Notes: a model not told the origin generated them from the letters alone. A stretch of DNA of 64,000 nucleotides from an uncultured Pelagibacteraceae bacterium (GCA_902557155.1 CACDYR010000002.1:197025-261024), one strand, 5' to 3'. Positions 50,323-59,626 are shown, counted from the first letter of the stretch. Translations and numbers: made by a program.

Positions 50323-51062
50323 TGAATAGATACCAAATACTTATTGAGTATGTAGGGACAAATTTTAGAGGATGGCAAATTCAAAAAAAGGGCCCAACAA
50401 TTCAAGGATTAATTCAAGAAAAATTATCAAAATTATTAAAAGAAAAAATTGTTTTACATGGTCAAGGAAGAACTGATGCAGGTGTTCATGCGTTTGAGCA
50501 ATCTGCGCACTTTGATTGCAAAAATAAAATAACCGATAAAATTAAATTTTTAAAATCCATTAATCATTTTTTAAATTTAGAGGACATTGCAATTAAAAAT
50601 ATTAAAAAAAGAAATAATAAATTTCATGCTAGATTTTCAGCAAAACAAAGAATTTATAAATACTTTATTTTTAATCAAATAAGCCAACCAATAATTGAAA
50701 AAAATAAAGCATGGCATGTTCGTAAACCTTTAAATTTAGAATTAATGAAAAAGGGTGCAAAAAAGTTATTAGGAACTAATGATTATTCAACTTTTAGATC
50801 TTCAAGCTGTCACGCTAAAAGTCCAATTAAAACTATTAAATCAATTAAAATTAAATCATTAAAAAATAAAATTGAATTTCAATTTAGTTCTCAATCATTT
50901 TTACAACATCAGGTTAGATCTATGGTTGGTTGTTTAAAATACTTGGGAGAAACTAAATGGGATTTGAAAACTTTTGAAAAGAGATTTAAGTCAAAAAAAA
51001 GAACACTGTGTGCTCCTCCAGCACCACCATGTGGTTTATTTTTATATAGAGTTCTTTATTAA
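50322..51062 (+). CDS. truA: tRNA pseudouridine(38-40) synthase
   Basis: 246-aa enzyme that makes pseudouridine in the anticodon stem-loop. The catalytic aspartate lies in GQGRTDAGVHAFEQSAHF, with YRYF-like IYKYFIF and FLQHQVRSMVGCL further on. It is the third gene of def-fmt-truA. Its 3' end overlaps the convergent SET gene by 21 nt. Confidence 0.96.
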   Translation: MNRYQILIEYVGTNFRGWQIQKKGPTIQGLIQEKLSKLLKEKIVLHGQGRTDAGVHAFEQSAHFDCKNKITDKIKFLKSINHFLNLEDIAIKNIKKRNNKFHARFSAKQRIYKYFIFNQISQPIIEKNKAWHVRKPLNLELMKKGAKKLLGTNDYSTFRSSSCHAKSPIKTIKSIKIKSLKNKIEFQFSSQSFLQHQVRSMVGCLKYLGETKWDLKTFEKRFKSKKRTLCAPPAPPCGLFLYRVLY

Positions 51063-51533
51063 TTTATTTTTATTGCTCATAGCAAACCTTTTATTTATTC
51101 GCCATCTAGACTCAGCTCTTACAATATACCCGCAACAGTTTTTTGATTTACATTTACAAGGAAATTGTTTGTAGTTTTCATCATAACCAAATCCATAATC
51201 ACAGGTAAACTCCTCACCTTTTTTAATATCTTTGATTGCTTTGACCCAAATTTTCAATCCCTTTCCATCGTAATCACAATTATTATCACAAGAATGATTA
51301 ATTAAACCTGCGGTATTCCATGGAAAATCTCCGTCTAAATCGTATCTTTTATTTATTGTGAATAAATATATTGGTTTACTATTATCGTACTTATCAGAAT
51401 CTTGTGTTTGTTTTTTTGTTATAAGTTTTCCGACATAGTCAATTATTTTGGTTCCTTCTTTAATGTCACGTGTTGCATAAAGTCCTCTTCCTTTATTATC
51501 AATGCCAGATTTTTTTATTTTATATAACTTCAT
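51042..51533 (-). CDS. SET-domain lysine methyltransferase-like protein
   Basis: 163-aa protein that consists of a SET domain plus a post-SET cysteine cluster. Visible are GIDNKGRGLYATRDIKEG (SET-N), the pseudoknot NHSC (79-82) with NNCDYDG, GEEFTCDYGFGYDE, and the zinc-type CKCKSKNCCGY (126-136). SET enzymes transfer methyl from SAM to protein lysines; they are mostly eukaryotic but occur in some bacteria, including chlamydiae. The target is unknown. It lies 33 nt downstream of the deacetylase-like gene on the same strand, so the two may share a transcript. Confidence 0.89.
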   Translation of the reverse strand: MKLYKIKKSGIDNKGRGLYATRDIKEGTKIIDYVGKLITKKQTQDSDKYDNSKPIYLFTINKRYDLDGDFPWNTAGLINHSCDNNCDYDGKGLKIWVKAIKDIKKGEEFTCDYGFGYDENYKQFPCKCKSKNCCGYIVRAESRWRINKRFAMSNKNKLIKNSI

Positions 51534-51566
51534 GAATTTTTTTATTTAGAGTTTTCTTAAGAATTA

Positions 51567-52496
51567 TCAATTAAATTCTAAAAGAGCATCAACGTGTCTT
51601 TTAGTGCTATCTCGAAGTGCATTTAGGTCATAACCGCCCTCTAAAATTGAAACAACTTTTCCACTACAAAACTTTTTAGAAGTCTCTAATACTCTTTTAG
51701 TAATAGTAAAATAATCCTCTGTTTTTAAATTAAATTGAGCGAGAGGGTCATCCTCATGGGCGTCAAAACCAGCGCTAATCAATATAAACTCTGGTCTAAA
51801 CTCTTCTAATTTTTTTAATACACGGTCAAATACGTTTAAATATTCTTCTGAACTTATGCCAGCTGGCAAAGGTATATTAAATATATTGTTAAATTTACCT
51901 CTTTCTTGTTCAGAACCAGTTCCTGGGTAGTAGGGATATTGGTGAGTTGATATAAAAAGAACATTTTCATTTTCATAAAAAATATCCTGTGTTCCATTAC
52001 CGTGATGTACATCAAAATCTATTATTGCAACTTTCTTATATTTATATTTTTTCAACAAATAATTTGCACCAATACTCACTGAATTTAAAATGCAAAAACC
52101 AGCAGCCTTATTTTGTGAACTATGATGTCCAGGAGGTCGAACACTACAGAATGCATTTCTAAATTCTTTTTTTTCCATCCCATCAATTGCAGAAATTATT
52201 GATCCAACTGCATCGAAGGTTGCGTCTTTGCTTCCAGGTGAAATGATTGTATCACCATCAAGTGAAGAAAAACCTTTTTTTGGAAAAGAACTTTTTACTA
52301 AATTTAAGTAATCTGTTTCATGTGTAGTTAAAATAATATCATCTGAAACTTTAGATGGTTTCTTCCATATAAGATTTTTATTATTAAGTTTTTTAAAATT
52401 TTCTACTATGACTGATACCCTTGCTATTTGTTCTGGATGCCCAGGACCTGTATCATGATTTTGAGATGTATCTGATGTAATTAAGCCAGTTTTCAC
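51567..52496 (-). CDS. histone-deacetylase-family protein
   Basis: 309-aa zinc hydrolase of the HDAC/AcuC/acetylpolyamine-amidohydrolase superfamily. Motifs are the N-terminal HDTGPGHPEQIARV, RPPGHHSSQ, the zinc ligands in IDFDVHHGNGTQD and the third ligand in SAGFDAHEDDPLAQF, and VSILEGGYD. In bacteria the substrate can be acetyl-lysine, acetylpolyamine or other acyl amides. The start is GTG 52496, overlapping the dapE TGA (GTGA), so translation is coupled to dapE. The SET-domain gene follows. Confidence 0.91.
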   Translation of the reverse strand: MKTGLITSDTSQNHDTGPGHPEQIARVSVIVENFKKLNNKNLIWKKPSKVSDDIILTTHETDYLNLVKSSFPKKGFSSLDGDTIISPGSKDATFDAVGSIISAIDGMEKKEFRNAFCSVRPPGHHSSQNKAAGFCILNSVSIGANYLLKKYKYKKVAIIDFDVHHGNGTQDIFYENENVLFISTHQYPYYPGTGSEQERGKFNNIFNIPLPAGISSEEYLNVFDRVLKKLEEFRPEFILISAGFDAHEDDPLAQFNLKTEDYFTITKRVLETSKKFCSGKVVSILEGGYDLNALRDSTKRHVDALLEFN

Positions 52497-53650
52497 TTAA
52501 AGTAATTATCTAAGATTTTAGTATAAATTAAAGTTAATCTTTTTAAATCAGATAATGACACACATTCTCCAACCTTATGCATAGTTTTTCCCACTAATCC
52601 AAATTCTAAACATGGAGCTATTTTTCTTATGAATCTAGCATCCGATGTACCACCAGTTGTAGATAATTTAGGTTTAATTTTAGTAATTCTCTTAATTGTA
52701 TTTTGTATCATAAATGTAGTTTTGTTTGGTTTAGTTAAAAAGGCCTCACCAGAAACACTATATTCAATTTTATATTTTGATTTATTTTTATTACAAATTT
52801 GTTTTATTATTTTATTAATTTTATTCTTTAATTTGTTAGATGTGTGTTTGTTATTAAATCTAATATTAAAGGATGTGCTAGCTAATCCTGGAATTACATT
52901 ATCAGCTGAATTATCAATTTTAATTTTTGTTATTTCTAAATTTGTAGGTTGAAAATCTTTTGTTCCTTTATCAAATTTAATTTCTTTTAACTTTTTGAGT
53001 ATTTGGACTAAAGCTGTTGATGGATTGTTTGCTCTGCTAGGGTAAGCTACATGACCTTGAATACCAATGACAGTCAATTTTCCAGTCATACTACCTCTTC
53101 GACCAATTTTAATCATTTCTCCTAATTTATTTGGATTCGTAGGTTCTCCTACTAAGCAAAAATCTATTTTTTCTTTTCTTTTCCTCAAATATTCAACAAC
53201 TTTTTTCGTCCCATTAATTGCAAGTCCTTCTTCATCTCCAGTAATTAGAAGGCTGATGGAGCCACCAAATTTTTTATTTTTCCTAGAAAAATTAATTACC
53301 GCGGTAACAAAAGCAGCTATTGAGCTTTTCATATCATTTGCACCTCTACCAATTAAATATCCTTTTTTTACAGCTGGTTTAAAGGGATTAACAGTCCAAT
53401 CATTTAAATTACCAGGTGGTACCACATCCAAATGACCTGCATAACAAAAATTTGGACTTGTGTTACCAAGTCTTGCATAAAGATTTTTTACAGGATAACT
53501 ATTTTTATCTTTGAACTCGAGAATTTTAGTTTTAAAGCCGATTTTTTTTAATTTTTTTTCTAAAAATTTAACAACACCTGCATCAGTTTTTGTAACAGAT
53601 GGAAACCTAATTAGCTCTTTAGCTAATTGAAGTTCATTAATTTTTTGCAT
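52493..53650 (-). CDS. dapE: succinyl-diaminopimelate desuccinylase
   Basis: 385-aa M20-family zinc peptidase that releases LL-diaminopimelate and succinate in lysine/peptidoglycan precursor synthesis. It has the metal site AGHLDVVPPGN, GRGANDMKSSIAAF and GDEEG, with the dimerisation domain between (GHVAYPSRANNP). The next gene upstream is dapD, the preceding pathway enzyme, two bases away. The length is normal. Confidence 0.95.
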   Translation of the reverse strand: MQKINELQLAKELIRFPSVTKTDAGVVKFLEKKLKKIGFKTKILEFKDKNSYPVKNLYARLGNTSPNFCYAGHLDVVPPGNLNDWTVNPFKPAVKKGYLIGRGANDMKSSIAAFVTAVINFSRKNKKFGGSISLLITGDEEGLAINGTKKVVEYLRKRKEKIDFCLVGEPTNPNKLGEMIKIGRRGSMTGKLTVIGIQGHVAYPSRANNPSTALVQILKKLKEIKFDKGTKDFQPTNLEITKIKIDNSADNVIPGLASTSFNIRFNNKHTSNKLKNKINKIIKQICNKNKSKYKIEYSVSGEAFLTKPNKTTFMIQNTIKRITKIKPKLSTTGGTSDARFIRKIAPCLEFGLVGKTMHKVGECVSLSDLKRLTLIYTKILDNYFK

Positions 53651-53652
53651 TT

Positions 53653-54480
53653 TTATTCTCTTAAAAGATCATTAACTGATGTTTTTGATCTTGTTTTTTC
53701 ATCAACTTGTTTAATTATTACTGCACAATACAAAGATGGCGCTTGTGGATTGTTTTTATCTGGCAAGGATCCTGGCACTACCACTGAATAAGGTGGGATT
53801 TTCCCATAAGTTATTTCACCAGTTTTTCTATTAACAATTTTTGTTGATTGTCCAATATACATTCCCATACTAAGAACAGAGCCTTCTCCAACTATTACAC
53901 CTTCTACTACCTCTGACATTGCTCCTAAGAAAACATTATCTTCAATAATTGTTGGTAATGCTTGAGCAGGTTCTAATACACCTCCAACGCCAGTACCAGC
54001 TGAGATATGACAATTTTTTCCAATCTGACAACAACTTCCTGCACGACTAAATGTATCCATCATTGTTCCTTCATCAATGTATGCACCAATATTTACATAA
54101 CATGGCATTAAAACAGCATTCTTTCCTACAAATGATCCTTTTCTTACTGGTGAATTAGGCACCATTCTAAAACCAGCTTTTTCATGATCTTCTTTTGTCC
54201 ATCCAGCTGTTTTTCCTTTAAGTAAATGAGCTTTGTCATACCAGCTACTGTATGGACCGTTTAAATTTTCCATTGGATACATTCTAAAGCTTAACATGAT
54301 AGCTTTTTTTAGATGTTGATGTGTAACCCATTCACCATTTATCTTTTCAGCTACTCTTGCTTTTCCACTGTCTAAATCATCAATAATTTGATTCACAGCA
54401 TCCTTTAAAGATTTATCTGAATTTTGACTTACTTGGTCTTTATTTTTCCAAGCTTCATTTATAATTTTCTCAATACTCAT
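53653..54480 (-). CDS. dapD: tetrahydrodipicolinate N-succinyltransferase
   Basis: 275-aa trimeric left-handed beta-helix enzyme. The N-terminal alpha domain is followed by hexapeptide repeats (VGKNAVLMPCYVNIGAYI, GTMMDTFSRAGSCCQIG, SAGTGVGGVLEP). It succinylates tetrahydrodipicolinate in the lysine/DAP pathway, just before DapE. It is part of the leftward argB-HAD-dapD-dapE set. Confidence 0.96.
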   Translation of the reverse strand: MSIEKIINEAWKNKDQVSQNSDKSLKDAVNQIIDDLDSGKARVAEKINGEWVTHQHLKKAIMLSFRMYPMENLNGPYSSWYDKAHLLKGKTAGWTKEDHEKAGFRMVPNSPVRKGSFVGKNAVLMPCYVNIGAYIDEGTMMDTFSRAGSCCQIGKNCHISAGTGVGGVLEPAQALPTIIEDNVFLGAMSEVVEGVIVGEGSVLSMGMYIGQSTKIVNRKTGEITYGKIPPYSVVVPGSLPDKNNPQAPSLYCAVIIKQVDEKTRSKTSVNDLLRE

Positions 54481-54484
54481 AATT

Positions 54485-55156
54485 TTATGAGTTTTTTAAT
54501 AACCTTATTTCTTTTAAAAATAAAGAAAGATTTTCAATTTTGTAATCAATATACTCTTCATCAGACTCTTTTTTTCCCCAGTATTCATCATTGATTAACC
54601 AAACTGTTTTTGCCCCTCTTTCTTTTCCAATAGATAAGTTTTTTGCGATATCTTCAATGTAAAGTGTCTCAGTTGGATTAATTTGAAATTTTTTGACCAT
54701 CAGATCAAATGCCTTTGCCTCAGGTTTTGGACTGTACTCAGCATCAACAATATCAAATACACCATCAAATTGATCATCAATTCCTAAGTGGGTAGTAATA
54801 TTTTTAACATGTTCTTTACTACCATTTGTAAACACAAATTTGTTTAGATTAATATTTTCAAGCTCATTTCTTAAGGCAGTATCTTTTTCTAAAAAATCTA
54901 AATTAATATCATGCACGTAGTCTAAAAATTCTCTTGGAGGTATATCGTGATGTATCATTAAACCATTAAGACTAGTGTTATATTTATGAAAATAATTTGT
55001 TTGTAATTCTTTTGCCTCTTTTAAATCTACATTTAATTTATTTGAAATATATTGAGTCATTTTTTTACTTACTTGACCAAATACTCCTTCAAGATCACTA
55101 TAGAGCACTCCATCACAATCAAATAATATGTTTTTGATATTCTTTAATTCTTTCAT
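54485..55156 (-). CDS. HAD-family pyrimidine 5'-nucleotidase
   Basis: 223-aa HAD phosphatase of the pyrimidine 5'-nucleotidase (Sdt1-like) group often found between argB and dapD in alphaproteobacteria. Motif I is FDCDGVLY, motif II is FVFTNGSKEHV, the lysine is in SPKPEAKAFD and motif IV is YIEDIAKNL. The natural substrate is probably UMP/CMP or another nucleotide. Its ATG overlaps the argB stop (ATGA). Confidence 0.87.
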   Translation of the reverse strand: MKELKNIKNILFDCDGVLYSDLEGVFGQVSKKMTQYISNKLNVDLKEAKELQTNYFHKYNTSLNGLMIHHDIPPREFLDYVHDINLDFLEKDTALRNELENINLNKFVFTNGSKEHVKNITTHLGIDDQFDGVFDIVDAEYSPKPEAKAFDLMVKKFQINPTETLYIEDIAKNLSIGKERGAKTVWLINDEYWGKKESDEEYIDYKIENLSLFLKEIRLLKNS

Positions 55157-56001
55157 TGTCTAATTAAGGTCCCAGAGCCCTTGTCAGAGAATATTTCCCA
55201 TAAACACGAATGTGGCTTTGTGCCATTGATTATACCAACTGCTGTTACACCATTATTTACGGCGTCTAAGCATGCGTTTATTTTAGGTATCATACCTTCT
55301 GTAATAGTTTCATCTTTAATCATTTCAAGAACCTCAGATGAAGAAATTTCCTCAATTAATTTCTTATTTTTATCTAAAACACCATCAACATTCGTCATTA
55401 ACAATAGTCTTCTAGATTTTAAAGATTTTGCTATAGCCATCGCAGCTGTATCTCCATTAATATTATATGTTTGGTTTTCTTTGCCTAATCCTAATGGAGA
55501 AATTACAGGAATTTTATTTTGATTAATTATATTTAATATTTGTTCATTATTAATCTCATTTGGTATTCCTACAAATCCTAGCTCTTCTGCTTCTGGAATA
55601 GTTTTTATAACATTATTATTTTTTGTGTGAATAGAGATCGCCTCTGTTCTTTTGTCTTTTAAAGAATTAACAATGTCATTATTAAAATCAATCAAAACGG
55701 ATTCAACAATATCAATTATATTTTTGTCTGTTACTCTTAGTCCTCTTATAAATTTTGATTGAATATTTGATTTTTCTAGCTCTCTTTTAATTCTAGGTCC
55801 ACCGCCATGAATTACCACAGTTGCAAGACCTAATTTATTTAAAACACTAAGATCAGTTATAAAATTATTAAACACGTTTCTATCAATTAAAACGTTTCCA
55901 CCGTATTTAATTACTATTAAATCATTTTTATATTTTTCAATATATTTAGTTACTTCATTAATTGGTGGCCCATCTTCAGGTAATATCTTTTCAAGGTCCA
56001 T
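55153..56001 (-). CDS. argB: acetylglutamate kinase
   Basis: 282-aa amino-acid kinase for the second step of arginine synthesis. It has the phosphate-binding VIKYGGNVL and VVIHGGGPRI, then FIRGLRVTD, and the nucleotide site NVDGVLDKN. The usual EGMIPKINAC region near the end is present. An N-terminal helix before the kinase core fits the arginine-inhibited type. It starts 14 nt after the yidC stop. Confidence 0.96.
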   Translation of the reverse strand: MDLEKILPEDGPPINEVTKYIEKYKNDLIVIKYGGNVLIDRNVFNNFITDLSVLNKLGLATVVIHGGGPRIKRELEKSNIQSKFIRGLRVTDKNIIDIVESVLIDFNNDIVNSLKDKRTEAISIHTKNNNVIKTIPEAEELGFVGIPNEINNEQILNIINQNKIPVISPLGLGKENQTYNINGDTAAMAIAKSLKSRRLLLMTNVDGVLDKNKKLIEEISSSEVLEMIKDETITEGMIPKINACLDAVNNGVTAVGIINGTKPHSCLWEIFSDKGSGTLIRQ

Positions 56002-56015
56002 TTATTATTTTTTAA

Positions 56016-57695
56016 TTAGGTTACAGTTTTAACTGTTGTACGTTTCATTATTACAACCTGCTGAGCCATTGTTAAAATATTATTAACTGTCCAATAAATT
56101 ACTAGCCCACTTGGGAATGGTGCAAGAATTACTGTTAAAAATAAAGGGAAGAACATAAATATTTTTGCTTGCATTGGATCTGTTGGAGCGGGATTTAACT
56201 TTTGTTGCACCCACATTGATACCCCCATAGCAACTGGCCATGCTCCAATTACAAGGAAAGAAGGTACGTCATAAGGAAACAATCCAAATAAATTAAATAT
56301 AGAAGTAGGATCCTTAGCACTTAAATCTTGGATCCAACCATAAAAAGGCATATGACGCATTTCTATCGTTACAAATAAAACTTTATACAAAGCAAAAAAT
56401 ACAGGTATTTGTATCAGAATTGGCAAACATCCAGACATGGGATTTACTTTTTCCTTCTTGTAAAGAGCCATCATTGCTTGTTGCAATTTCATCTTGTCAT
56501 CTTTGTGTACTTCCTTAAGTCTTGCCATCTCAGGCTGAAGAGCTTTCATTTTAGCCATGCTTCTGAATGAAAAATTAGCAAGTGGAAAAAATGCTACACG
56601 AATACAAACAGTAACAGCAATAATTGCTAATCCATAATTACCAAATATTTTAAAGAAATATTCTAAAGCAGTAAACAAAGGACGTGTTAAAAAGTATAAG
56701 AATCCCCAATCAATCGTAAGATCAAATTTATCAATTTTTAATGACTCTGCGTACCCATCAATTACATCAACTCTTTTTGCAGCTACTATTACTTGCAAGT
56801 TTTCTTCTATAGAAGAGTTTCCAGTTAACTCTAATGGTTCAGTTGTAACAAAGTTTATTCTGTACTTGTTTTTGTAATCCATAGTAGTTTTAAATTCTTT
56901 TTCTCTTGGTGGAATTAGAGTTGATATGTAATATTTATCTCCTAGACCCAACCATCCTTTTTGAGCAGTTCTTGAGAATTTTTTCTCTTCAATATCATCA
57001 TAATCTTCCTCAATTAATTCTTCGTCCAATGTAGCGATAGGGCCTTCATGAAGAATGTAAAAATCGGTTAAACCTTCTGGGATTTGATTTCTTATAATTT
57101 GTCCATAAGAATAGAAGTCATAGTTTTTATCAGTAGAATTTATAACTCTTTGTTTTATTGTGAATAAAAACTTATCATCTAATGCAATTTCTTTTTCAAA
57201 AGTGATGCCCTGATCATTAGTCCAACTTAGTTTTATAGGAGATTGATCAGTTAATTTTTTATTTCCAGAAACTGACCAAATTGAATCTGCATTTGGAATA
57301 TCGATATTTTTATCAGTAGTTATAAAACCACTTTCTATTATATAGCCTTCTTTAGAGCTTCGTGGTGCAAGAAATTTTACTTTTTCATCGCTTTCTAAAC
57401 TAACATTATATTCTTTGAAAGTTAGATCGTCTATTGCGGCCCCTTTTAATGAAATAGATCCAACAATACTTTGGTTTTCAAATTTGATTCTTTCACTTTG
57501 TTGTAACGCTTCTTCTCGTGAAATTTCGGTTACATTTTCTTTTTGATCAAGACTAGGCGCATCTGAATTCTGTTCAGTCTTAGTTTTTTCGGTTAAATTT
57601 TCTTTCGTTACAGGAGGTGGTGCAAAAAATAGCGAGTATAATATAATTACAGCAGCTGATAAACTTATGGCAGCAATTATATTTCTAGTTTCCAT
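56016..57695 (-). CDS. yidC: membrane protein insertase YidC
   Basis: 559-aa inner-membrane insertase. It has one N-terminal TM helix, a large periplasmic beta domain (about 55-340), and the conserved C-terminal five-helix core with MALYKKEKVNPMSGCLPILI and FPSGLVIYWTVNNILTMAQQ. It inserts small membrane proteins alone or with Sec. It is coupled to yidD by a one-base overlap, in the classical rpmH-rnpA-yidD-yidC order. Confidence 0.96.
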   Translation of the reverse strand: METRNIIAAISLSAAVIILYSLFFAPPPVTKENLTEKTKTEQNSDAPSLDQKENVTEISREEALQQSERIKFENQSIVGSISLKGAAIDDLTFKEYNVSLESDEKVKFLAPRSSKEGYIIESGFITTDKNIDIPNADSIWSVSGNKKLTDQSPIKLSWTNDQGITFEKEIALDDKFLFTIKQRVINSTDKNYDFYSYGQIIRNQIPEGLTDFYILHEGPIATLDEELIEEDYDDIEEKKFSRTAQKGWLGLGDKYYISTLIPPREKEFKTTMDYKNKYRINFVTTEPLELTGNSSIEENLQVIVAAKRVDVIDGYAESLKIDKFDLTIDWGFLYFLTRPLFTALEYFFKIFGNYGLAIIAVTVCIRVAFFPLANFSFRSMAKMKALQPEMARLKEVHKDDKMKLQQAMMALYKKEKVNPMSGCLPILIQIPVFFALYKVLFVTIEMRHMPFYGWIQDLSAKDPTSIFNLFGLFPYDVPSFLVIGAWPVAMGVSMWVQQKLNPAPTDPMQAKIFMFFPLFLTVILAPFPSGLVIYWTVNNILTMAQQVVIMKRTTVKTVT

Positions 57696-57946
57696 TACTT
57701 ATTATCCTTCATTTCTTTTTTAACTGGATCAAACCCTTCTCCACCTCCTAAAAATTTTATTGGATGGCAGGATAAAATTCTTTTTATACTAATTAATAAA
57801 CCTTTAAAAAAACCGTATTCTTTTAAAGCATCTATGCTGTATTCAGAACATGTGGGTAAATATCTACAAGAATGACCCAATAATGGACTGATCAAATATT
57901 TATAGGCTTTGATAAATTTAATTAAAATTAAAGTAAATATATTCAT
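57695..57946 (-). CDS. yidD: membrane protein insertion efficiency factor YidD
   Basis: 83-aa small protein with the family signature [20 protein letters not shown] and the C-terminal [15 protein letters not shown]. It assists YidC-dependent insertion. It overlaps rnpA and yidC by one base each. Confidence 0.95.
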   Translation of the reverse strand: MNIFTLILIKFIKAYKYLISPLLGHSCRYLPTCSEYSIDALKEYGFFKGLLISIKRILSCHPIKFLGGGEGFDPVKKEMKDNK

Positions 57947-58287
57947 TATTTTATTTTTGCAAAATCCTGAAAAAGAGTTTCTTTTATAATTTTGTATTCA
58001 TTATTTAGCATAGAAGACTTAGCTATAACAAGAAATGAATAATCAAAGTTTATCTCTATTTTTTTAACAGCTTCATTCATGATGTTTCTTAATCTTCTTT
58101 TAATTTTATTTCTCTTTACTGCATTACCAATTTTTTTTTTAGTCACAAAACTGATATTTAGTCTTTTTTTATCTTTATTTAGTAATTTTCCAAAAAAAAT
58201 ACTTACGTATTTATTGGTAATCTTTTTTTGTTTAAGTAAATTTTTAAATTCTTCGTTTTTTGAAAGAGCAAGTATTTTGCTTTTCAT
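57946..58287 (-). CDS. rnpA: ribonuclease P protein component
   Basis: 113-aa protein subunit of RNase P. The RNA-binding RNR-like motif is in [20 protein letters not shown], preceded by NISFVTKKK. It follows rpmH by 3 nt. The RNA subunit gene (rnpB) is not in this window. Confidence 0.93.
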   Translation of the reverse strand: MKSKILALSKNEEFKNLLKQKKITNKYVSIFFGKLLNKDKKRLNISFVTKKKIGNAVKRNKIKRRLRNIMNEAVKKIEINFDYSFLVIAKSSMLNNEYKIIKETLFQDFAKIK

Positions 58288-58290
58288 TAT

Positions 58291-58431
58291 TTATACAGAA
58301 ACAGTTAGTGATTTTCTTCCTCTTGCTCTTCTTCTAGCCAAAAGCTTTTTACCACCTTTAGTTTTCATTTTTGAACGAAAGCCATGTTTTCGAGCTCTTT
58401 TTTTATTTGAGGGTTGATAAGTTCTTTTCAT
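58291..58431 (-). CDS. rpmH: 50S ribosomal protein L34
   Basis: 46-aa basic protein starting [18 protein letters not shown], followed by [20 protein letters not shown] and ending RKSLTVSV; an exact family match. It heads the leftward rpmH-rnpA-yidD-yidC operon. The promoter must be in the 97-nt gap to the divergent TVP38-like gene. Confidence 0.97.
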   Translation of the reverse strand: MKRTYQPSNKKRARKHGFRSKMKTKGGKKLLARRRARGRKSLTVSV

Positions 58432-58528
58432 AATTAGATTTGATATAGTTTTTTATAATTTTTGCCCCTTTATATTAGTAATAATTAAAATAGCAAATAG
58501 AAGATTAAGCATTAAAATAAGAAGAATC

Positions 58529-59251
58529 ATGGAAAATACAAAAAAAATTAAATTATTTATTGGTTTGTCTTATTTATTAATTGTTTGCTTATTTTTGTAT
58601 TTTTTTTTTTCAAAATTTAGTCTCTCAGAAATCACATCCTATGATTTTCTAAGAGATAACCAATCTTATTTTTTTGAACTTAAAAAATCTAACTTATTTT
58701 TAATTTCTATTATTTTTTTAGCATTAACAATTCTTTGGGTTTTCCCCTTTTTAGGATTTGGATCTCCAGTTGCTTTAATGGGTGGTTTTATATTTGGAAA
58801 ATGGATAGGTACACTTGTTGTTGTTTTAGGCTTGAGTATTGGTGCTACTTTTTTGTATATTTTTGGAAACTATTTTTTAAAACAGCTTATTAGAGAAAAG
58901 TTTTTAAATAAGTTTCAAAACTTGGAAATAAAATTTAAACAATCCGAATTTATTTATTTATTAATTTACCGTTTTATAGGTGGTATACCTTGGCAGCTGA
59001 GCTGTCTCTTACCAACATTATTTAATGTTAAGGTTATAAATTTTTTCTTTGCTACATTGATTGGAATAATTCCTCAAATTTTTTTAGCAGTTTCTATTGG
59101 GAGTGGATTAGAAAAAATTATAGACCAAAATGCTGAAGTACCAGGAATAACTGATATAATATTTTCACCTGATATATATGTTCCTATTACAGCTTTCTTT
59201 ATTTTAATTCTGATTACGATATTTTTGAGAAAGTTTTTTTATAGAAATTAG
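58529..59251 (+). CDS. TVP38/TMEM64-family (DedA-like) membrane protein
   Basis: 240-aa polytopic membrane protein, about six TM helices. The SNARE-associated/VTT domain core is seen as GSPVALMGGFIFGKWIGT and YRFIGGIPWQLSCLLPTLF with GIIPQIFLAVSIGSGLE. Members of this superfamily are linked to lipid scrambling or carrier recycling; the role here is not fixed. The stop codon directly abuts the CCA end of the opposite-strand tRNA-Thr. Confidence 0.87.
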   Translation: MENTKKIKLFIGLSYLLIVCLFLYFFFSKFSLSEITSYDFLRDNQSYFFELKKSNLFLISIIFLALTILWVFPFLGFGSPVALMGGFIFGKWIGTLVVVLGLSIGATFLYIFGNYFLKQLIREKFLNKFQNLEIKFKQSEFIYLLIYRFIGGIPWQLSCLLPTLFNVKVINFFFATLIGIIPQIFLAVSIGSGLEKIIDQNAEVPGITDIIFSPDIYVPITAFFILILITIFLRKFFYRN

Positions 59252-59325
59252 TGGTGCTCCCACCCTGTACTGACCAGGGAACTAGTCATTACCAATGACT
59301 TGTTATACCATTTAACTACAGGAGC
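59252..59325 (-). tRNA. tRNA-Thr(GGT) with a non-canonical T-loop
   Basis: 74-nt cloverleaf. The acceptor GCTCCTG pairs with TGGGAGC (two G-U), with discriminator A and an encoded CCA. D-arm GTTA/TAAC with GG in the loop. Anticodon stem AGTCA/TGACT with loop TTGGTAA, anticodon GGT. T-stem CCCTG/CAGGG. The T-loop reads GTCAGTA instead of TTCRANN: position 54 is G and 58 is G. All stems are intact, so it is probably functional. Confidence 0.9.
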
Positions 59326-59425
59326 TTAGAGACAAATTGTATTTTATTGATAATAAAGCATTTTTTTCAAATTATTGCCTTAATTTTTTGATGAATATGA
59401 TTTATATCTATTTTAGGAAAATGTT

Positions 59426-59626
59426 ATGGGAATTCATTACGATTATAAATCAACTAAAGGTAATAAGCTTATGGAAAAGCAAGCTAAAAGAGAGAGAAAG
59501 CTTGCTGAAAAAAAAGCTAAACGTTTAGCTAAAGAAGGCCCAAAAAAAGAAGAGGAAAAAGCACCTGCACTAGATCCAAATAAACCAATTTCTTTAGATT
59601 TCCTGACCAACCCAAATAAAGAATGA
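59426..59626 (+). CDS. 66-aa charged small protein, unknown function
   Basis: Small protein MGIHYDYKSTKGNKL, then a Lys/Glu/Arg-rich helix (KQAKRERKLAEKKAKRLAKE) and a conserved-looking end [17 protein letters not shown] ribosome site (AGGA) precedes the ATG by about 9 nt. A later ATG (59471) is a weaker start choice. It overlaps the next small gene by ATGA. The helical, basic character suggests RNA or ribosome contact, but that is only an inference; no family is recognised. The preceding 100 nt after tRNA-Thr hold nothing clear beyond a likely promoter. Confidence 0.77.
   Translation: MGIHYDYKSTKGNKLMEKQAKRERKLAEKKAKRLAKEGPKKEEEKAPALDPNKPISLDFLTNPNKE

Noticed and set aside
56016..58431. Replication origin near rpmH-rnpA-yidC
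   Set aside because: No dnaA gene, DnaA-box cluster or long AT-rich non-coding region is present; the gaps are under 100 nt.
59337..59528. 63-codon frame overlapping the 66-aa small gene
   Set aside because: Poor start, no ribosome site and no protein-like composition; the overlapping frame at 59426 has a ribosome site and an exact ATGA junction.
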